Of a DNA stretch of 64,000 nucleotides, positions 46,681-60,449 are shown in pieces. Source of the stretch: Herbaspirillum sp. SJZ107 (GTDB taxonomy: Bacteria; Pseudomonadota; Gammaproteobacteria; Burkholderiales; Burkholderiaceae_D); NCBI RefSeq assembly GCF_006715485.1, contig NZ_VFNH01000002.1, forward strand, positions 248,001 to 312,000. The letters are read 5' to 3'. Position 1 is the stretch's first letter. Every line of letters begins with the position of its first letter. The position numbers were made by a program, and so were the translations under genes. Under the pieces are notes generated by a model, which was not told where the DNA came from, searched no databases, and worked only from the letters and a program-made list of their open reading frames with translations.

Positions 46681-48993
46681 ATGGATGCGTCAATCGATAA
46701 GAAAGAAGAATTACGCCAACAACTGCGGGCTGCAGCGCTCGAATATCACCAGATTCCCACCCCCGGCAAAATCGCCGTCATGCCTACCAAGGCGCTGCTG
46801 AACCAGCGTGACCTGGCCCTGGCCTATTCGCCCGGCGTCGCCGCGCCTTGCGAGGAAATCGTCAAGGATCCGGCCAACTCCTATAAATACACCGCGCGCG
46901 GCAACCTGGTCGCCGTCATTTCCAACGGCACCGCGGTGCTCGGCCTGGGCAATATCGGCCCGCTGGCATCCAAGCCGGTGATGGAAGGCAAAGGCGTGCT
47001 GTTCAAGAAGTTCGCCGGCATCGACGTGTTCGACATCGAGATCGCCGAGACCGACCCGGACAAGCTGATCGACGTGATCGCCGCGCTCGAACCGACCTTC
47101 GGCGGCGTCAACCTGGAAGACATCAAGGCGCCCGAGTGCTTCTACATCGAGCGCAAGCTGCGCGAGCGCATGAAGATCCCGGTCTTCCACGACGACCAGC
47201 ACGGTACCGCGATCATCGTCGGCGCCGCCATCCTGAACGGCCTGAAGGTGGTCGGCAAGGATCTCAAGCAATGCAAACTGGTGGTGTCGGGCGCGGGCGC
47301 GGCGGCGCTGGCCTGCCTCGAGCTGCTGCTCGACCTCGGCTTCCCGCTCGAGAACATCTTCGTCACCGACCTGGCCGGCGTGGTCTACAAGGGCCGCACC
47401 GAGCTGATGGACCCGGACAAGGAACGCTTTGCCCAGGACACCCCGCACCGCACCCTGGCCGAGGTCATCCCGGGCGCCGACATCTTCCTCGGCCTGTCCG
47501 CCGGCGGCGTGCTGAAGCAGGACATGGTCGCCAGCATGGCACCGAGCCCGCTGATCCTGGCGCTGGCCAACCCGAATCCGGAAATCCTGCCGGAAGACGC
47601 CAAGGCCGTGCGCAGCGACGCGATCATCGCGACCGGCCGTTCGGACTACCCGAACCAGGTCAACAACGTGCTGTGCTTCCCCTACATGTTCCGCGGCGCG
47701 CTGGACTGCGGCGCGACCACCATCACGCGCGAGATGGAAATCGCCGTGGTGCACGCGATCGCCGACCTGGCCCACGCCGAGCAGTCGGACATCGTGGCCT
47801 CGGCCTACGGCATCTCGAACCTGTCGTTCGGGCCGGAATACCTGATCCCGATGCCTTTCGATCCGCGCCTGCTGACCCATATTGCGCCGGCCGTGGCCAA
47901 GGCCGCGATGGATGGCGGCGTCGCCACCCGTCCGATCACCGACCTGGCCGCCTACGCCGAAAGCCTGCAGCAGTTCGTGTACCGCAGCGGCAGCTTCATG
48001 AAGCCGATGTTCCAGGTCGCCAAGACCACGCCGCCGGAACTCAAGCGCATCGTCTACGCCGAAGGCGAGGACGAACGCGTGCTGCGCGCGGTGCAGGTGG
48101 TGGTCGACGAGAAGCTGGCGCGCCCGATCCTGGTCGGCCGTCCGGCGGTGCTGGAACAGCGCATCGTGAAGTTCGGCCTGCGCCTCAAGCTGGGCGAGCA
48201 CTTCGACGTCATCAACCCCGACTTCGACGAGCGCTACCGCGACTACTGGCAGACCTACCACCAGATGGTGATGCGCAAGGGCGTGACCCAGGACATGGCC
48301 AAGCTGGCGATGCGCCGCCGCCATACCCTGATCGGCGCCATGATGGTCCACAAGGGCGATGCCGACGGCATGATCTGCGGTACCTACGGCACCACCCAGG
48401 CGCACCTGGAATTCATCGACAAGGTGCTGGGCCGCCGTGCCGGCGCCAACGTGTATGCGGCGATGAACCTGGTCATCACCCAGGAGCGCCAGCTGGCGAT
48501 GGTCGATACCCACGTCAACGAGAACCCGAACGCGGAGCAGCTGGCCGAGATCACCATCATGGCGGCCGAGGAACTGGAACGCTTCGGCATCACGCCGCGC
48601 GCGGCGCTGCTGTCGCACTCGAACTTCGGCACCTCGAACAGCGAATCGGCCTGCAAGATGCGCGAAACGCTGGCGCTGGTGCAGCAGAAGGCGCCCGGCC
48701 TGGAAATCGACGGCGAGATGCACGGCGACGCCGCGCTGGACTCGAAGCTGCGCGCCAAGATCATGCCGCAGTCGACACTGACCGGCGACGCCAACCTGCT
48801 GGTGATGCCGAACATCGAGTCGGCCAACATCGCCTACAACATCCTCAAGACGGCGGCCGGCAACGGCATCGCGGTCGGTCCGGTGCTGCTGGGCTGCGCG
48901 CGTCCGGTGCACATCCTGACGCCGTCGGCGACCGTGCGCCGCATCGTCAACATGACCGCGCTGTGCGTGGTGGATGCGGTGTCGCAGCGCTGA
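46681..48993 (+). CDS. maeB: NADP-dependent malic enzyme (MaeB type)
   Basis: A 770-residue enzyme converting malate to pyruvate, CO2 and NADPH. The malic-enzyme part (about 1-430) has [11 protein letters not shown], [16 protein letters not shown] [29 protein letters not shown] and [15 protein letters not shown]. The C-terminal part (about 440-770) is a phosphotransacetylase-like domain, regulatory in MaeB-type enzymes rather than catalytic. Length is typical. It is followed by a strong terminator and is probably monocistronic. Confidence 0.96.
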   Translation: MDASIDKKEELRQQLRAAALEYHQIPTPGKIAVMPTKALLNQRDLALAYSPGVAAPCEEIVKDPANSYKYTARGNLVAVISNGTAVLGLGNIGPLASKPVMEGKGVLFKKFAGIDVFDIEIAETDPDKLIDVIAALEPTFGGVNLEDIKAPECFYIERKLRERMKIPVFHDDQHGTAIIVGAAILNGLKVVGKDLKQCKLVVSGAGAAALACLELLLDLGFPLENIFVTDLAGVVYKGRTELMDPDKERFAQDTPHRTLAEVIPGADIFLGLSAGGVLKQDMVASMAPSPLILALANPNPEILPEDAKAVRSDAIIATGRSDYPNQVNNVLCFPYMFRGALDCGATTITREMEIAVVHAIADLAHAEQSDIVASAYGISNLSFGPEYLIPMPFDPRLLTHIAPAVAKAAMDGGVATRPITDLAAYAESLQQFVYRSGSFMKPMFQVAKTTPPELKRIVYAEGEDERVLRAVQVVVDEKLARPILVGRPAVLEQRIVKFGLRLKLGEHFDVINPDFDERYRDYWQTYHQMVMRKGVTQDMAKLAMRRRHTLIGAMMVHKGDADGMICGTYGTTQAHLEFIDKVLGRRAGANVYAAMNLVITQERQLAMVDTHVNENPNAEQLAEITIMAAEELERFGITPRAALLSHSNFGTSNSESACKMRETLALVQQKAPGLEIDGEMHGDAALDSKLRAKIMPQSTLTGDANLLVMPNIESANIAYNILKTAAGNGIAVGPVLLGCARPVHILTPSATVRRIVNMTALCVVDAVSQR

Positions 48994-49015
48994 TCGTTTT
49001 CCAGTGTGATGACAC

Positions 49016-49046
49016 AAACCGCAGGTCGAGGCCTGCGGTTTTTTTT
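49016..49046 (+). terminator. Terminator of maeB
   Basis: AAACCGCAGG (49016-49025) pairs with CCTGCGGTTT (49032-49041) around a 6-nt loop, continuing into a run of eight T's (49039-49046). It begins 23 bp after the maeB stop. Confidence 0.9.
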
Positions 49047-49198
49047 CGCCTTATGGATCAGCTCACGGCGATTAAGTTCCCAGCAGTTAATGCAACCGGA
49101 CTAAAGCTTGAGCTACTCCTAAGGATGAGCCGATCGCAGGCTTTCAGCTCTGCTTTTCCCCGATAATACGCATATCGAATATTGCAAGTATTGCATGA

Positions 49199-50266
<1,068 letters not shown>

Positions 50267-50267
50267 C

Positions 50268-51254
50268 ATGAAACGCATGGCCAGCGCCGAAGCGGTACGC
50301 GCCACCGTCGAGGCGGCACGCGCCGCCGGTCCGCGCGAAGGGGAGGGCCGGCGCGCCCTGATCACCGGGCTGCGCGGCTTTACCGGCAGCTACCTGGCGC
50401 GCGAACTGGCTGCGGCCGGCTACCGCGTGTTCGGCACCGTGCTGCCAGGTGGTGCCGATGAGGTCTTCAGCGCCGATGTCTTTGCCACCGATATCTTTCC
50501 AGCCGACCTGCTCGAGCGCGCGGCGGTGGCCGGCGTGGTCGAGCAGGTCCGTCCGGACGTGGCCGTGCACCTGGCCGGCATCGCCTGCGTGGCGCACGGG
50601 GACGCCGAGCAGATCTACCGCGTCAACGTGGCCGCCACCCGCAACCTGCTGGAAGCCCTGGCGGCCAGCCCGCATCCGCCGTCCAGCGTACTGCTGGCCT
50701 CGTCCGCCAACATCTACGGCAATGCCCAGGCCGGGCTGATCGACGAAAGCGTGGCGCCGAGGCCGGCCAACGACTACGCGGTCAGCAAGCTGGCGATGGA
50801 ATACATGGCCAGCCTGTGGATGGACAGGTTGCCGATCGTGATCGCGCGTCCGTTCAACTACACCGGCGTCGGCCAGAGCGACAGCTTCCTGCTGCCCAAG
50901 ATCGTGTCGCATTTTCGCCGCGGGGCACTCTGCATCGAACTCGGCAACCTGGCGATCGCGCGCGACTTTTCCGACGTGCGCATGGTGGCCGGCAGTTATC
51001 GCCGGCTGCTGGCGGCGGCGCCCGCCGGCCAGGTCTTCAATGTGTGTTCGGGACGCTCGCATTCGCTGGAGAGCGTACTGCGCATGATGGAAGAGATTGC
51101 CGGCTACCGCATCGAGGTGCGTGTGAATCCGGCCTTGGTGCGTGCCAACGAGGTGCTGACGCTGGCCGGCGACAACACCAGGCTGGCCGCCACCATCGGC
51201 GCGCTGGCGCCGGTTCCACTGGCCGACACGCTGCGCTGGATGTACGAAAGCTGA
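50268..51254 (+). CDS. rmd: GDP-6-deoxy-D-mannose reductase
   Basis: A 328-residue extended SDR enzyme. ALITGLRGFTGSYLAREL is the cofactor-binding start, followed by VHLAGIACVAHGD, SSANIYGN and the catalytic Tyr-Lys in YAVSKLAME. In the context of gmd it should reduce the 4-keto intermediate to GDP-D-rhamnose; the alternative GDP-fucose route needs a different epimerase. It begins 1 bp after the gmd stop and carries an unusual Ala/Arg-rich N-terminal extension of about 25 residues before the Rossmann core. Confidence 0.88.
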   Translation: MKRMASAEAVRATVEAARAAGPREGEGRRALITGLRGFTGSYLARELAAAGYRVFGTVLPGGADEVFSADVFATDIFPADLLERAAVAGVVEQVRPDVAVHLAGIACVAHGDAEQIYRVNVAATRNLLEALAASPHPPSSVLLASSANIYGNAQAGLIDESVAPRPANDYAVSKLAMEYMASLWMDRLPIVIARPFNYTGVGQSDSFLLPKIVSHFRRGALCIELGNLAIARDFSDVRMVAGSYRRLLAAAPAGQVFNVCSGRSHSLESVLRMMEEIAGYRIEVRVNPALVRANEVLTLAGDNTRLAATIGALAPVPLADTLRWMYES

Positions 51255-51256
51255 CC

Positions 51257-52378
51257 ATGCTGCCCCGCATCGGCCTCGGCACCACCATGATCGAGCCGGC
51301 GCTTCACGGCGGCCACATGGACGGCATCGGCGTCTATACACGCGCCCTGCTGCGCCATCTGCCGCGGGCCGGCTGCGACGTGCTGCCGTTTTCCTGGCCG
51401 CGTGCGCGCGGGCGCGCCGTGCTCAGTGCCGGGCAACCGCTGGCCCGGTCCTTCGAGCGCGCCTCGCTGTCCGACCTGCTGATGCCCGAGCGCCACCGCG
51501 TGCACGTGCCGGCCGACATATTCCACGTAACCGACTACCGCGTGGTGCGCATGAATTGTCCGGTGGTCGCCAGCCTGCACGATGCGCTGCCGCTCACGCA
51601 TCCCGAATGGTGCAACCCGCGCCTGCGCAGCCTGAAAAACTGGCTGCAGCGCAAGGCGGCGCAAAAGGCCGACCACGTGATCGCGCTGTCGCACTTTGCC
51701 GTCGAAGAACTGGTCGCGAGCTTCGGCGTCGATGCGCGCCGCATCACGGTGGTGCCGTGCGGCGTCGACGAGGCCTGGCTGGAGGCGCCGCCGGCCGCGG
51801 CGGTGGCGGCGACGCTGGCCGCCAACGGCTTGCGCCCAGGCTATTTCCTATTTGTCGGCACGCTGCAGCCGCGCAAGAACCTAGAACGCTTGCTGGATGC
51901 CTATCTGGCGCTGCCGGCAGCGGTGCGCGCCGCACGCCAGCTGGTCATCGTCGGCCGTGCCGGCGCCCGCGCCGAAGGGCTGCTGCTGCGCCTGGCGGCG
52001 GCCCGGCGCAACGGCGCCGCCGTGGTATGGCTGAACCGGCTCGACGATCCGGCCCGGCTGCGCCACGTGTATGCCGGCGCCGCCGTGTTCGCGTTCCCGT
52101 CGCTGTACGAAGGGTTCGGCATCCCGGTGGTGGAAGCCTTTGCTGCGGGCGTGCCGGTGGTCGCGGCCAACACGACCGCGCTGCCGGAAGTGACGGCCGG
52201 CGCCGCCGTCGAGGCCGATCCGCTCGACACCGGCGCCATCGCCGACGCCCTGCTGGCCCTGGTGCGCCAGCCGCGGCTGCGGGCGCGTTGCATCGCGGCC
52301 GGCCGTGCGCGCGCCGCACAACTGACCTGGCACGCGACGGCGCGCCAGACTGCCGCCGTGTACCGCCGCCTCCTGTGA
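51257..52378 (+). CDS. GT4 glycosyltransferase, WbpY-like
   Basis: A 373-residue GT-B glycosyltransferase. The N-terminal domain starts with GLGTTMIEPALHGGHMDGIGVYTRALL, which I recall as typical of the D-rhamnan transferase WbpY. The donor-binding half has VGTLQPRKNLERLLDAY and the E-x7-E region in SLYEGFGIPVVEAFAAG. It most likely transfers D-rhamnose from GDP-rhamnose to the growing chain on the cytoplasmic face. The ATG at 51257 is 2 bp after the rmd stop; longer in-frame sequence upstream is rmd in another frame. Confidence 0.88.
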   Translation: MLPRIGLGTTMIEPALHGGHMDGIGVYTRALLRHLPRAGCDVLPFSWPRARGRAVLSAGQPLARSFERASLSDLLMPERHRVHVPADIFHVTDYRVVRMNCPVVASLHDALPLTHPEWCNPRLRSLKNWLQRKAAQKADHVIALSHFAVEELVASFGVDARRITVVPCGVDEAWLEAPPAAAVAATLAANGLRPGYFLFVGTLQPRKNLERLLDAYLALPAAVRAARQLVIVGRAGARAEGLLLRLAAARRNGAAVVWLNRLDDPARLRHVYAGAAVFAFPSLYEGFGIPVVEAFAAGVPVVAANTTALPEVTAGAAVEADPLDTGAIADALLALVRQPRLRARCIAAGRARAAQLTWHATARQTAAVYRRLL

Positions 52379-52387
52379 TGGCCTGCC

Positions 52388-53536
52388 ATGCGTGTCCTGC
52401 ACTTCTACAAGACCTACTTTCCGGATTCGGTCGGCGGGATCGAGCAGGCCATCCGCCAGATGTGCGTCGGCACCGCGCGGCTCGGCATCGCCAGCGAGGT
52501 GCTGTCGCTGTCGCGCGACGGCCGCAATGCGCCGCTGGCGGTGGAGGGCCACACCGTGCAGCGGGTGCCGCTCGACTTCGAGCTGGCCTCGAATGCGGTC
52601 TCGCTGCGCGCCATCGGCCGCCTGGCGCGCCTGGCGCAGGATGCCGACGTGGTGCATTACCATTTTCCGTGGCCCTTCATGGACGTCGCGCATTTCGCGG
52701 CGCGCACCGGCAAGCCGGCCGTGGTGACCTACCATTCCGACATCGTGCGCCAGCAAGCCCTGCTGCGCCTGTACCGGCCGCTGATGCACCGTTTCCTCGG
52801 CAGCGTCGACGCCATCGTCGCCACCTCGCCCAACTACCTGGCCACCTCGGCCGTGCTGGGCCGCTACCGCGACAAGACCCGGGTGATTGCCTTCGGCCTG
52901 GACCGCGGCACCTATCCCGAGCCGGACGCGGTGCGCATGGCGCAGTGGCGTGCCCGTGTCGGGCCGAAGTTCTTCCTGTTCGTCGGCGTGCTGCGCTATT
53001 ACAAGGGGCTGCACATCCTGCTCGATGCGGTTGCCGGCACACCCTATCCGGTAGTGATCGCCGGCGCCGGGCCGATCGAACGCGAACTCAAGGCGCATGC
53101 CGCCCGGCTCGGGCTGGACAACGTGACCTTTGCCGGCGCCCTGGACGAGGCCGACAAGGTGGCGCTGCTGCAGCTGTGCTATGCGGTGGCATTTCCTTCC
53201 CACCTGCGTTCGGAAGCCTTCGGCATCTCGCTGCTGGAGGGGGCGATGTTCGGCAAGCCGATGATTTCGAGCGAGATCGGCACCGGCACCAGTTATATCA
53301 ACGTGCACGGCGAAAGCGGGCTGGTGGTGCCGCCATCGGATCCGGCGGCGCTGCGGGCGGCGCTGCAGGCCTTGTGGGACGACCCGCAAATGGCGCGCGC
53401 GATGGGACGGCGCGCCGAGGAACGTTATTGGCGGCTGTTCACGTCGGCGCAGATGGCGGAGGGATACGCGGCGCTGTACCGCGAGGTGGCGGCACGCGGG
53501 GCGCCGGTGGTGCTGGCGCCTGCCGCGGCGGGATGA
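52388..53536 (+). CDS. GT4 glycosyltransferase, WbpZ-like
   Basis: A 382-residue GT-B glycosyltransferase. The N-terminus MRVLHFYKTYFPDSVGGIEQ is close to what I recall of WbpZ, which adds the first D-rhamnose in A-band polysaccharide synthesis. The C-terminal half has FVGVLRYYKGLHILLDA, AGAGPIEREL and RSEAFGISLLEGAMFG with the conserved E-x7-E. It is last in the gmd-rmd-GT-GT cluster; no export genes (wzm, wzt) or third transferase are in the window. It converges on an HD-GYP regulator. Confidence 0.88.
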   Translation: MRVLHFYKTYFPDSVGGIEQAIRQMCVGTARLGIASEVLSLSRDGRNAPLAVEGHTVQRVPLDFELASNAVSLRAIGRLARLAQDADVVHYHFPWPFMDVAHFAARTGKPAVVTYHSDIVRQQALLRLYRPLMHRFLGSVDAIVATSPNYLATSAVLGRYRDKTRVIAFGLDRGTYPEPDAVRMAQWRARVGPKFFLFVGVLRYYKGLHILLDAVAGTPYPVVIAGAGPIERELKAHAARLGLDNVTFAGALDEADKVALLQLCYAVAFPSHLRSEAFGISLLEGAMFGKPMISSEIGTGTSYINVHGESGLVVPPSDPAALRAALQALWDDPQMARAMGRRAEERYWRLFTSAQMAEGYAALYREVAARGAPVVLAPAAAG

Positions 53537-53564
53537 GGCAGGCCTGGGCGCCTGCATGCGTGGT

Positions 53565-54583
53565 TCAGGCGGCGGCTTTTTGCGGCACCGGCTCGGGTTC
53601 CTGCTCGGCCCAGCGCTGGCGGATCGCGCGGATCGCCGGCATCTGCGCGATGAACAGATCGACCAGCGCCGGATCGAAATGCTTGCCCTTCTGGTCGACC
53701 AGCAGCTTGATCGCTTCCTCTTCGGTCCAGGCCTTCTTGTACGGACGCACCGAGGTCAGCGCGTCGAACACGTCGGCTACCGCGCAGATGCGGCCCTCGA
53801 GCGGGATGGCTTCGCCGGCCAGGCCGTACGGGTAGCCGCTGCCGTCCCACTTTTCGTGGTGCGAGAGTGCGATGTTGCGTGCCAGCGCCAGCATGCCGCC
53901 GTCGTGTTCGCCGATGATCTCGGCGCCGATCAGGGCGTGGCTCTGCATGACCTTCCATTCTTCCGGGTCGAGAGGCCCCGGTTTCTGCAGGATGCGGTCG
54001 GGGATGCCGATCTTGCCGACGTCGTGCATCGGCGCCGCGTGCAGCAGGTCGTCGGCTTCGGTTTCGGTCATGCCGGCGGCCAGGCCCAGGATGCGCGCGA
54101 AATGGCTCATGCGGATCACGTGCAGGCCGGTCTCGTTGTCCTTGTACTCGGCAGCCAGGCCGAGGCGCTGGACGATTTCCAGGCGCGACGCGCGCAATTC
54201 TTCCGTGCGCACCAGCGACAGGTGGTTGCGCACGCGCGCGCGCACGATCGGCGGGCTGATCGGCTTGGTGATGTAGTCGACCGCGCCGGCCTCGAAGCCT
54301 TCCAGCTCGTCGTCGGTATCGTTCAGGGCGGTCACGAAGATCACCGGGATCGATGCCAGCGCCGGGTCGGCCTTGAGCGCGGCGCACACTTCGTAGCCGC
54401 TCATGCCCGGCATCATGACGTCGAGCAGGATCAGGTTGGGACATTCTTCACGCGCCAGTTCGAGCGCGCGGGTGCCGTCCTTGGCGAAACGCAGGCGGTA
54501 ATGGTCCTGCAAAATCTGGCGCAGCAACTGCAGGTTGCTGGCTTCGTCGTCGACCGCCAGGATCAGCGGCAGGTGGCGGTTGG

Positions 54584-54587
<4 letters not shown>
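53565..54587 (-). CDS. HD-GYP response regulator (RpfG family)
   Basis: A 340-residue protein: receiver (about 1-125, phospho-Asp56 in LILLDVMMP), then an HD-GYP domain (about 140-335) with His-Asp at 188-189 in MHDVGK and GYP at 251-253 in DGSGYPYGL. RpfG-type proteins are metal-dependent phosphodiesterases degrading c-di-GMP, controlled by phosphorylation. All signature residues are present. Its ATG overlaps the upstream hybrid kinase stop by 4 bp, making that kinase the likely phosphodonor. Confidence 0.95.
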
Positions 54588-57952
<3,365 letters not shown>

Positions 57953-58200
57953 GGATTATGGGTACCAGAATTGATTCATGGAAACTATCGTGCAGACGCA
58001 AGTATGTCACTTTTTCCGTGAGGAAAGTTGTTCCAAATAAAAAAATTCAGTAAAAACGATACCCGATAAGGAAAGGTGTGGCATGCATGCCACCGTGACG
58101 CCACAAAGTTGTACTGGTAGCATGCATTGTGGTTGGCTCCGCCTTGCTGTTATGCTAGTTGAACAGGCAACCGCCGGTGCCTGCTCCAGCACGCGACGCC

Positions 58201-58962
58201 ATGAAAACCAAGATTGTTACGGCCTTGTTGACGGTTGTATTCTGGAATCTGACGGGTGCCCCGGCCCGGGCGCAGACCCCACCTCGACTTTACCTCGCCA
58301 CCGAACCCCCGACTTACGCGCCGCGCGCAGGCGAGCCGGCGGCCGATATCGGCAGCGACATGGTGCGCGAAGTCATGCGCCGTGCCGCCATCGATTACAC
58401 CATCGACCTGCTGCCCTGGAAGCGCGCCTATACGGCCGCGCTCGAACGTCCCGACGCCTGTGTCTACGCCACCACCCGCACCCCCGAACGCGAGCGCCAG
58501 TTCAAGTGGGCCGGCCCGATTGCGACGGCCGACTGGGTGCTGATGGCGCGCGCCGACCGCAAGTTCAAGCTGCGCAGCCTCGAAGACGCGCGTCTTTACC
58601 GCATCGGCACCTACCATGGCGATGCGCGCGACCAGTTTCTGCGCGCACGCGGTTTCGACGTCGACCCGGGGTCGGACGACCAGACCAACCCGCGCAAGCT
58701 GCTAATGGGCCGCATCGACCTGTGGGCCGCCAGCCTGGGCCTGAACAGCCGCCAGACGCTGGCACGCCTGGGCTATACGGACAAGGTGGTGCCGGTGCTG
58801 GTGTTCAATCGCATCCAGGCTTACCTGGCCTGCAACCGTGCCGTGCCGGACCGGCTGGTGGCCGGGATGAATGCCGCGCTGGAAGCGATGGAGCGTGACG
58901 GTACGGCAGGGCGCATCCGCCGCAAGTACGACAGCCAAGCTGGGCAGACGGCCAGGCGCTGA
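58201..58962 (+). CDS. Periplasmic solute-binding protein (SBP_bac_3-like)
   Basis: A 253-residue exported protein with a signal peptide (about 1-25, ARAQT). The body resembles the amino-acid-type binding proteins of ABC systems and sensor kinases: SDMVREVMRRAAIDYTIDLLPWKRAY, then RTPERERQFKWAGPI and a second lobe with YRIGTYHGDARDQFL. No permease or ATPase gene is adjacent, so it could be an orphan receptor. It precedes a soluble histidine kinase gene by about 70 bp. The ATG at 58201 begins the signal peptide. Confidence 0.82.
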   Translation: MKTKIVTALLTVVFWNLTGAPARAQTPPRLYLATEPPTYAPRAGEPAADIGSDMVREVMRRAAIDYTIDLLPWKRAYTAALERPDACVYATTRTPERERQFKWAGPIATADWVLMARADRKFKLRSLEDARLYRIGTYHGDARDQFLRARGFDVDPGSDDQTNPRKLLMGRIDLWAASLGLNSRQTLARLGYTDKVVPVLVFNRIQAYLACNRAVPDRLVAGMNAALEAMERDGTAGRIRRKYDSQAGQTARR

Positions 58963-59034
58963 GTTGCGGATACACAGCGTGCGACCCGGCGCACGCGCCT
59001 TGTGTAACATTGGCAACTTGCTCCCATTACCGAG

Positions 59035-60165
59035 ATGGCCGTGAATCCGCACCTGATCCCCACCGACGATTTGTCACTCAGTTCGTACCGCATGCTGGCG
59101 CTGCGCGAGACCGTGCTGCACTCCTGGGAAACCCAGGTGCGCGCCAACCTGGCCAGCGCCCGCCAACTGAGCCACCCGGTCCTGATCGACACCATGCCGG
59201 TGCTGTACGAGCGCCTGTGCTCGGTGCTGTCGCCGGCGTATTTCGAACGCGACGGCATCGACGTGACCTCGATCGGCGAGGAGCACGGGATCGAACGCGC
59301 CAACCTGTCCGACTTCGATGCCGAAGGCATCCTGGCCGAGTTTCAGATGTTCCGCAGTGTCGTATTCGATGTGCTCGACGCCCACGATGTCATCCTGACT
59401 GCGCCGGAGCGGCGCACGCTGCACCTGACCATCGACAGCGCAGTGCGCGAAAGCGTGCGTTCCTTCGTCACGGCGACCGATTCGCTGCGCGAACGCTTCG
59501 CCGGCGCACTGGCGCACGACCTGCGCCAGCCGGCCTCGAACATGGTGCTGGGCGCCAACCTGATCCTGCGCCTGAATCCCTCGCCCGAGATCGCGCAGTG
59601 GGCCCAGCGCATCGTCAAGAACGGCGAGCGCATGGGCACGATGCTGAAGGAACTGCTGGATGCGTTGTCGATCCAGTCCGGCGACCGCCTGGCGCTGACG
59701 CTCACCGAGTTCGACCTGATGGCGCTGGCGCGCAGCGTCACCGACCGCGCACGCGAATACCAGGGCGCCGACGTGCGCCTGACCGGAAGCAGCGTCAAGG
59801 GCTGGTGGAGCGATGCGGCGCTCGAGCGCGCACTGGAAAACCTGCTGAACAATGCCCAGAAATACGGCGATGCCGGCACCCCGATCGACGTCAGCGTCGC
59901 CGAGAGCAACGGCCGCGCCATCCTGTCGGTGCGCAACCAGGGCAAGCCGATCCCGGCGGGCGAGTTGGACGCGATCTTCCAGCAATTCGTACGCTCCAGC
60001 GATGCCGGCGCCTCCACCACCTCCAGCTGGGGCCTGGGCCTGCCTTACGTGCGCAGCGTGGCGCAGAGCCATGGCGGCAGCGCGGTCGTGTACAGCGATG
60101 CGCATGCAGGCACCACGTTCGTGATCGATATTCCGGTGGATGCGCGGCCGTTCCAGCAGGGGTAG
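59035..60165 (+). CDS. Soluble sensor histidine kinase
   Basis: A 376-residue kinase with no membrane segment. The N-terminal helical region (about 20-150) resembles RsbRD-type helical sensor domains, a tentative match. HisKA has His161 in AHDLRQPASNM, and the ATPase domain has LENLLNNAQKYG (N box), a DAIFQQFV segment and WGLGLPYV (G2). The G1 Asp-x-Gly is replaced by VRNQGKPI, so nucleotide binding may be altered. No response regulator is adjacent; partner unknown. It is the last chromosomal-looking gene before the mobile segment. Confidence 0.88.
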   Translation: MAVNPHLIPTDDLSLSSYRMLALRETVLHSWETQVRANLASARQLSHPVLIDTMPVLYERLCSVLSPAYFERDGIDVTSIGEEHGIERANLSDFDAEGILAEFQMFRSVVFDVLDAHDVILTAPERRTLHLTIDSAVRESVRSFVTATDSLRERFAGALAHDLRQPASNMVLGANLILRLNPSPEIAQWAQRIVKNGERMGTMLKELLDALSIQSGDRLALTLTEFDLMALARSVTDRAREYQGADVRLTGSSVKGWWSDAALERALENLLNNAQKYGDAGTPIDVSVAESNGRAILSVRNQGKPIPAGELDAIFQQFVRSSDAGASTTSSWGLGLPYVRSVAQSHGGSAVVYSDAHAGTTFVIDIPVDARPFQQG

Positions 60166-60181
60166 CCCGGCGCGGAGCAAC

Positions 60182-60217
60182 AAAAAACCCGCGGTCTCAT
60201 GGTGAGTGGCGCGGGTT
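60182..60217 (-). terminator. Minus-strand terminator left of the mobile segment
   Basis: AACCCGCG (60186-60193) pairs with CGCGGGTT (60210-60217). On the minus strand the hairpin is followed by a T-run from the A's at 60182-60187. It points left, downstream of the tRNA-like fragment at 60250-60274, and would suit an old tRNA terminator. Confidence 0.65.
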
Positions 60218-60249
60218 CGATGAACTTCTCTGAATTGCTTGAATCTTGC

Positions 60250-60274
60250 TGGTGGTGCTCCGGCCGGAATCGAA
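60250..60274 (-). other. tRNA 3'-end-like fragment, candidate attachment site
   Basis: On the minus strand TTCGATTCCGG then CCGGAGCACCA reads like a T-loop, acceptor arm and CCA end. The upstream half does not pair as a T-stem, and the arm is one base short of a standard tRNA, so this is not an intact tRNA gene. It lies at the edge of the relaxase region and before a terminator, as expected of a displaced tRNA 3' end at an integrated element. Confidence 0.4.
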
Positions 60275-60449
60275 TTGTACGTCGCAGCCCGCATGGATAG
60301 CGCGTCTTGCCGAACGGAAGCCCAGCGATACCGACAAAAATACCGAGAAGTGGCGCTGCTGGGGCAGCAAGTGCAAACAGGCATCCCTGTTCGTCGTTGT
60401 CAGCTGCCTTGGTGTCTCAGCGTACTAATGCTACTACGCGTGGTTTGAG

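Noticed and set aside
46711..49017. A 768-codon minus-strand open frame
   Set aside because: Exactly antisense to maeB and without recognisable motifs; a GC-driven shadow.
60250..60330. An intact tRNA gene on the minus strand
   Set aside because: Only the 3' end looks like tRNA. The T-stem does not pair and no D or anticodon arm can be drawn upstream.
60246..60448. Small plus-strand frames left of the relaxase
   Set aside because: Two short overlapping frames in different registers, no ribosome sites and no motifs; one runs through the tRNA-like fragment.
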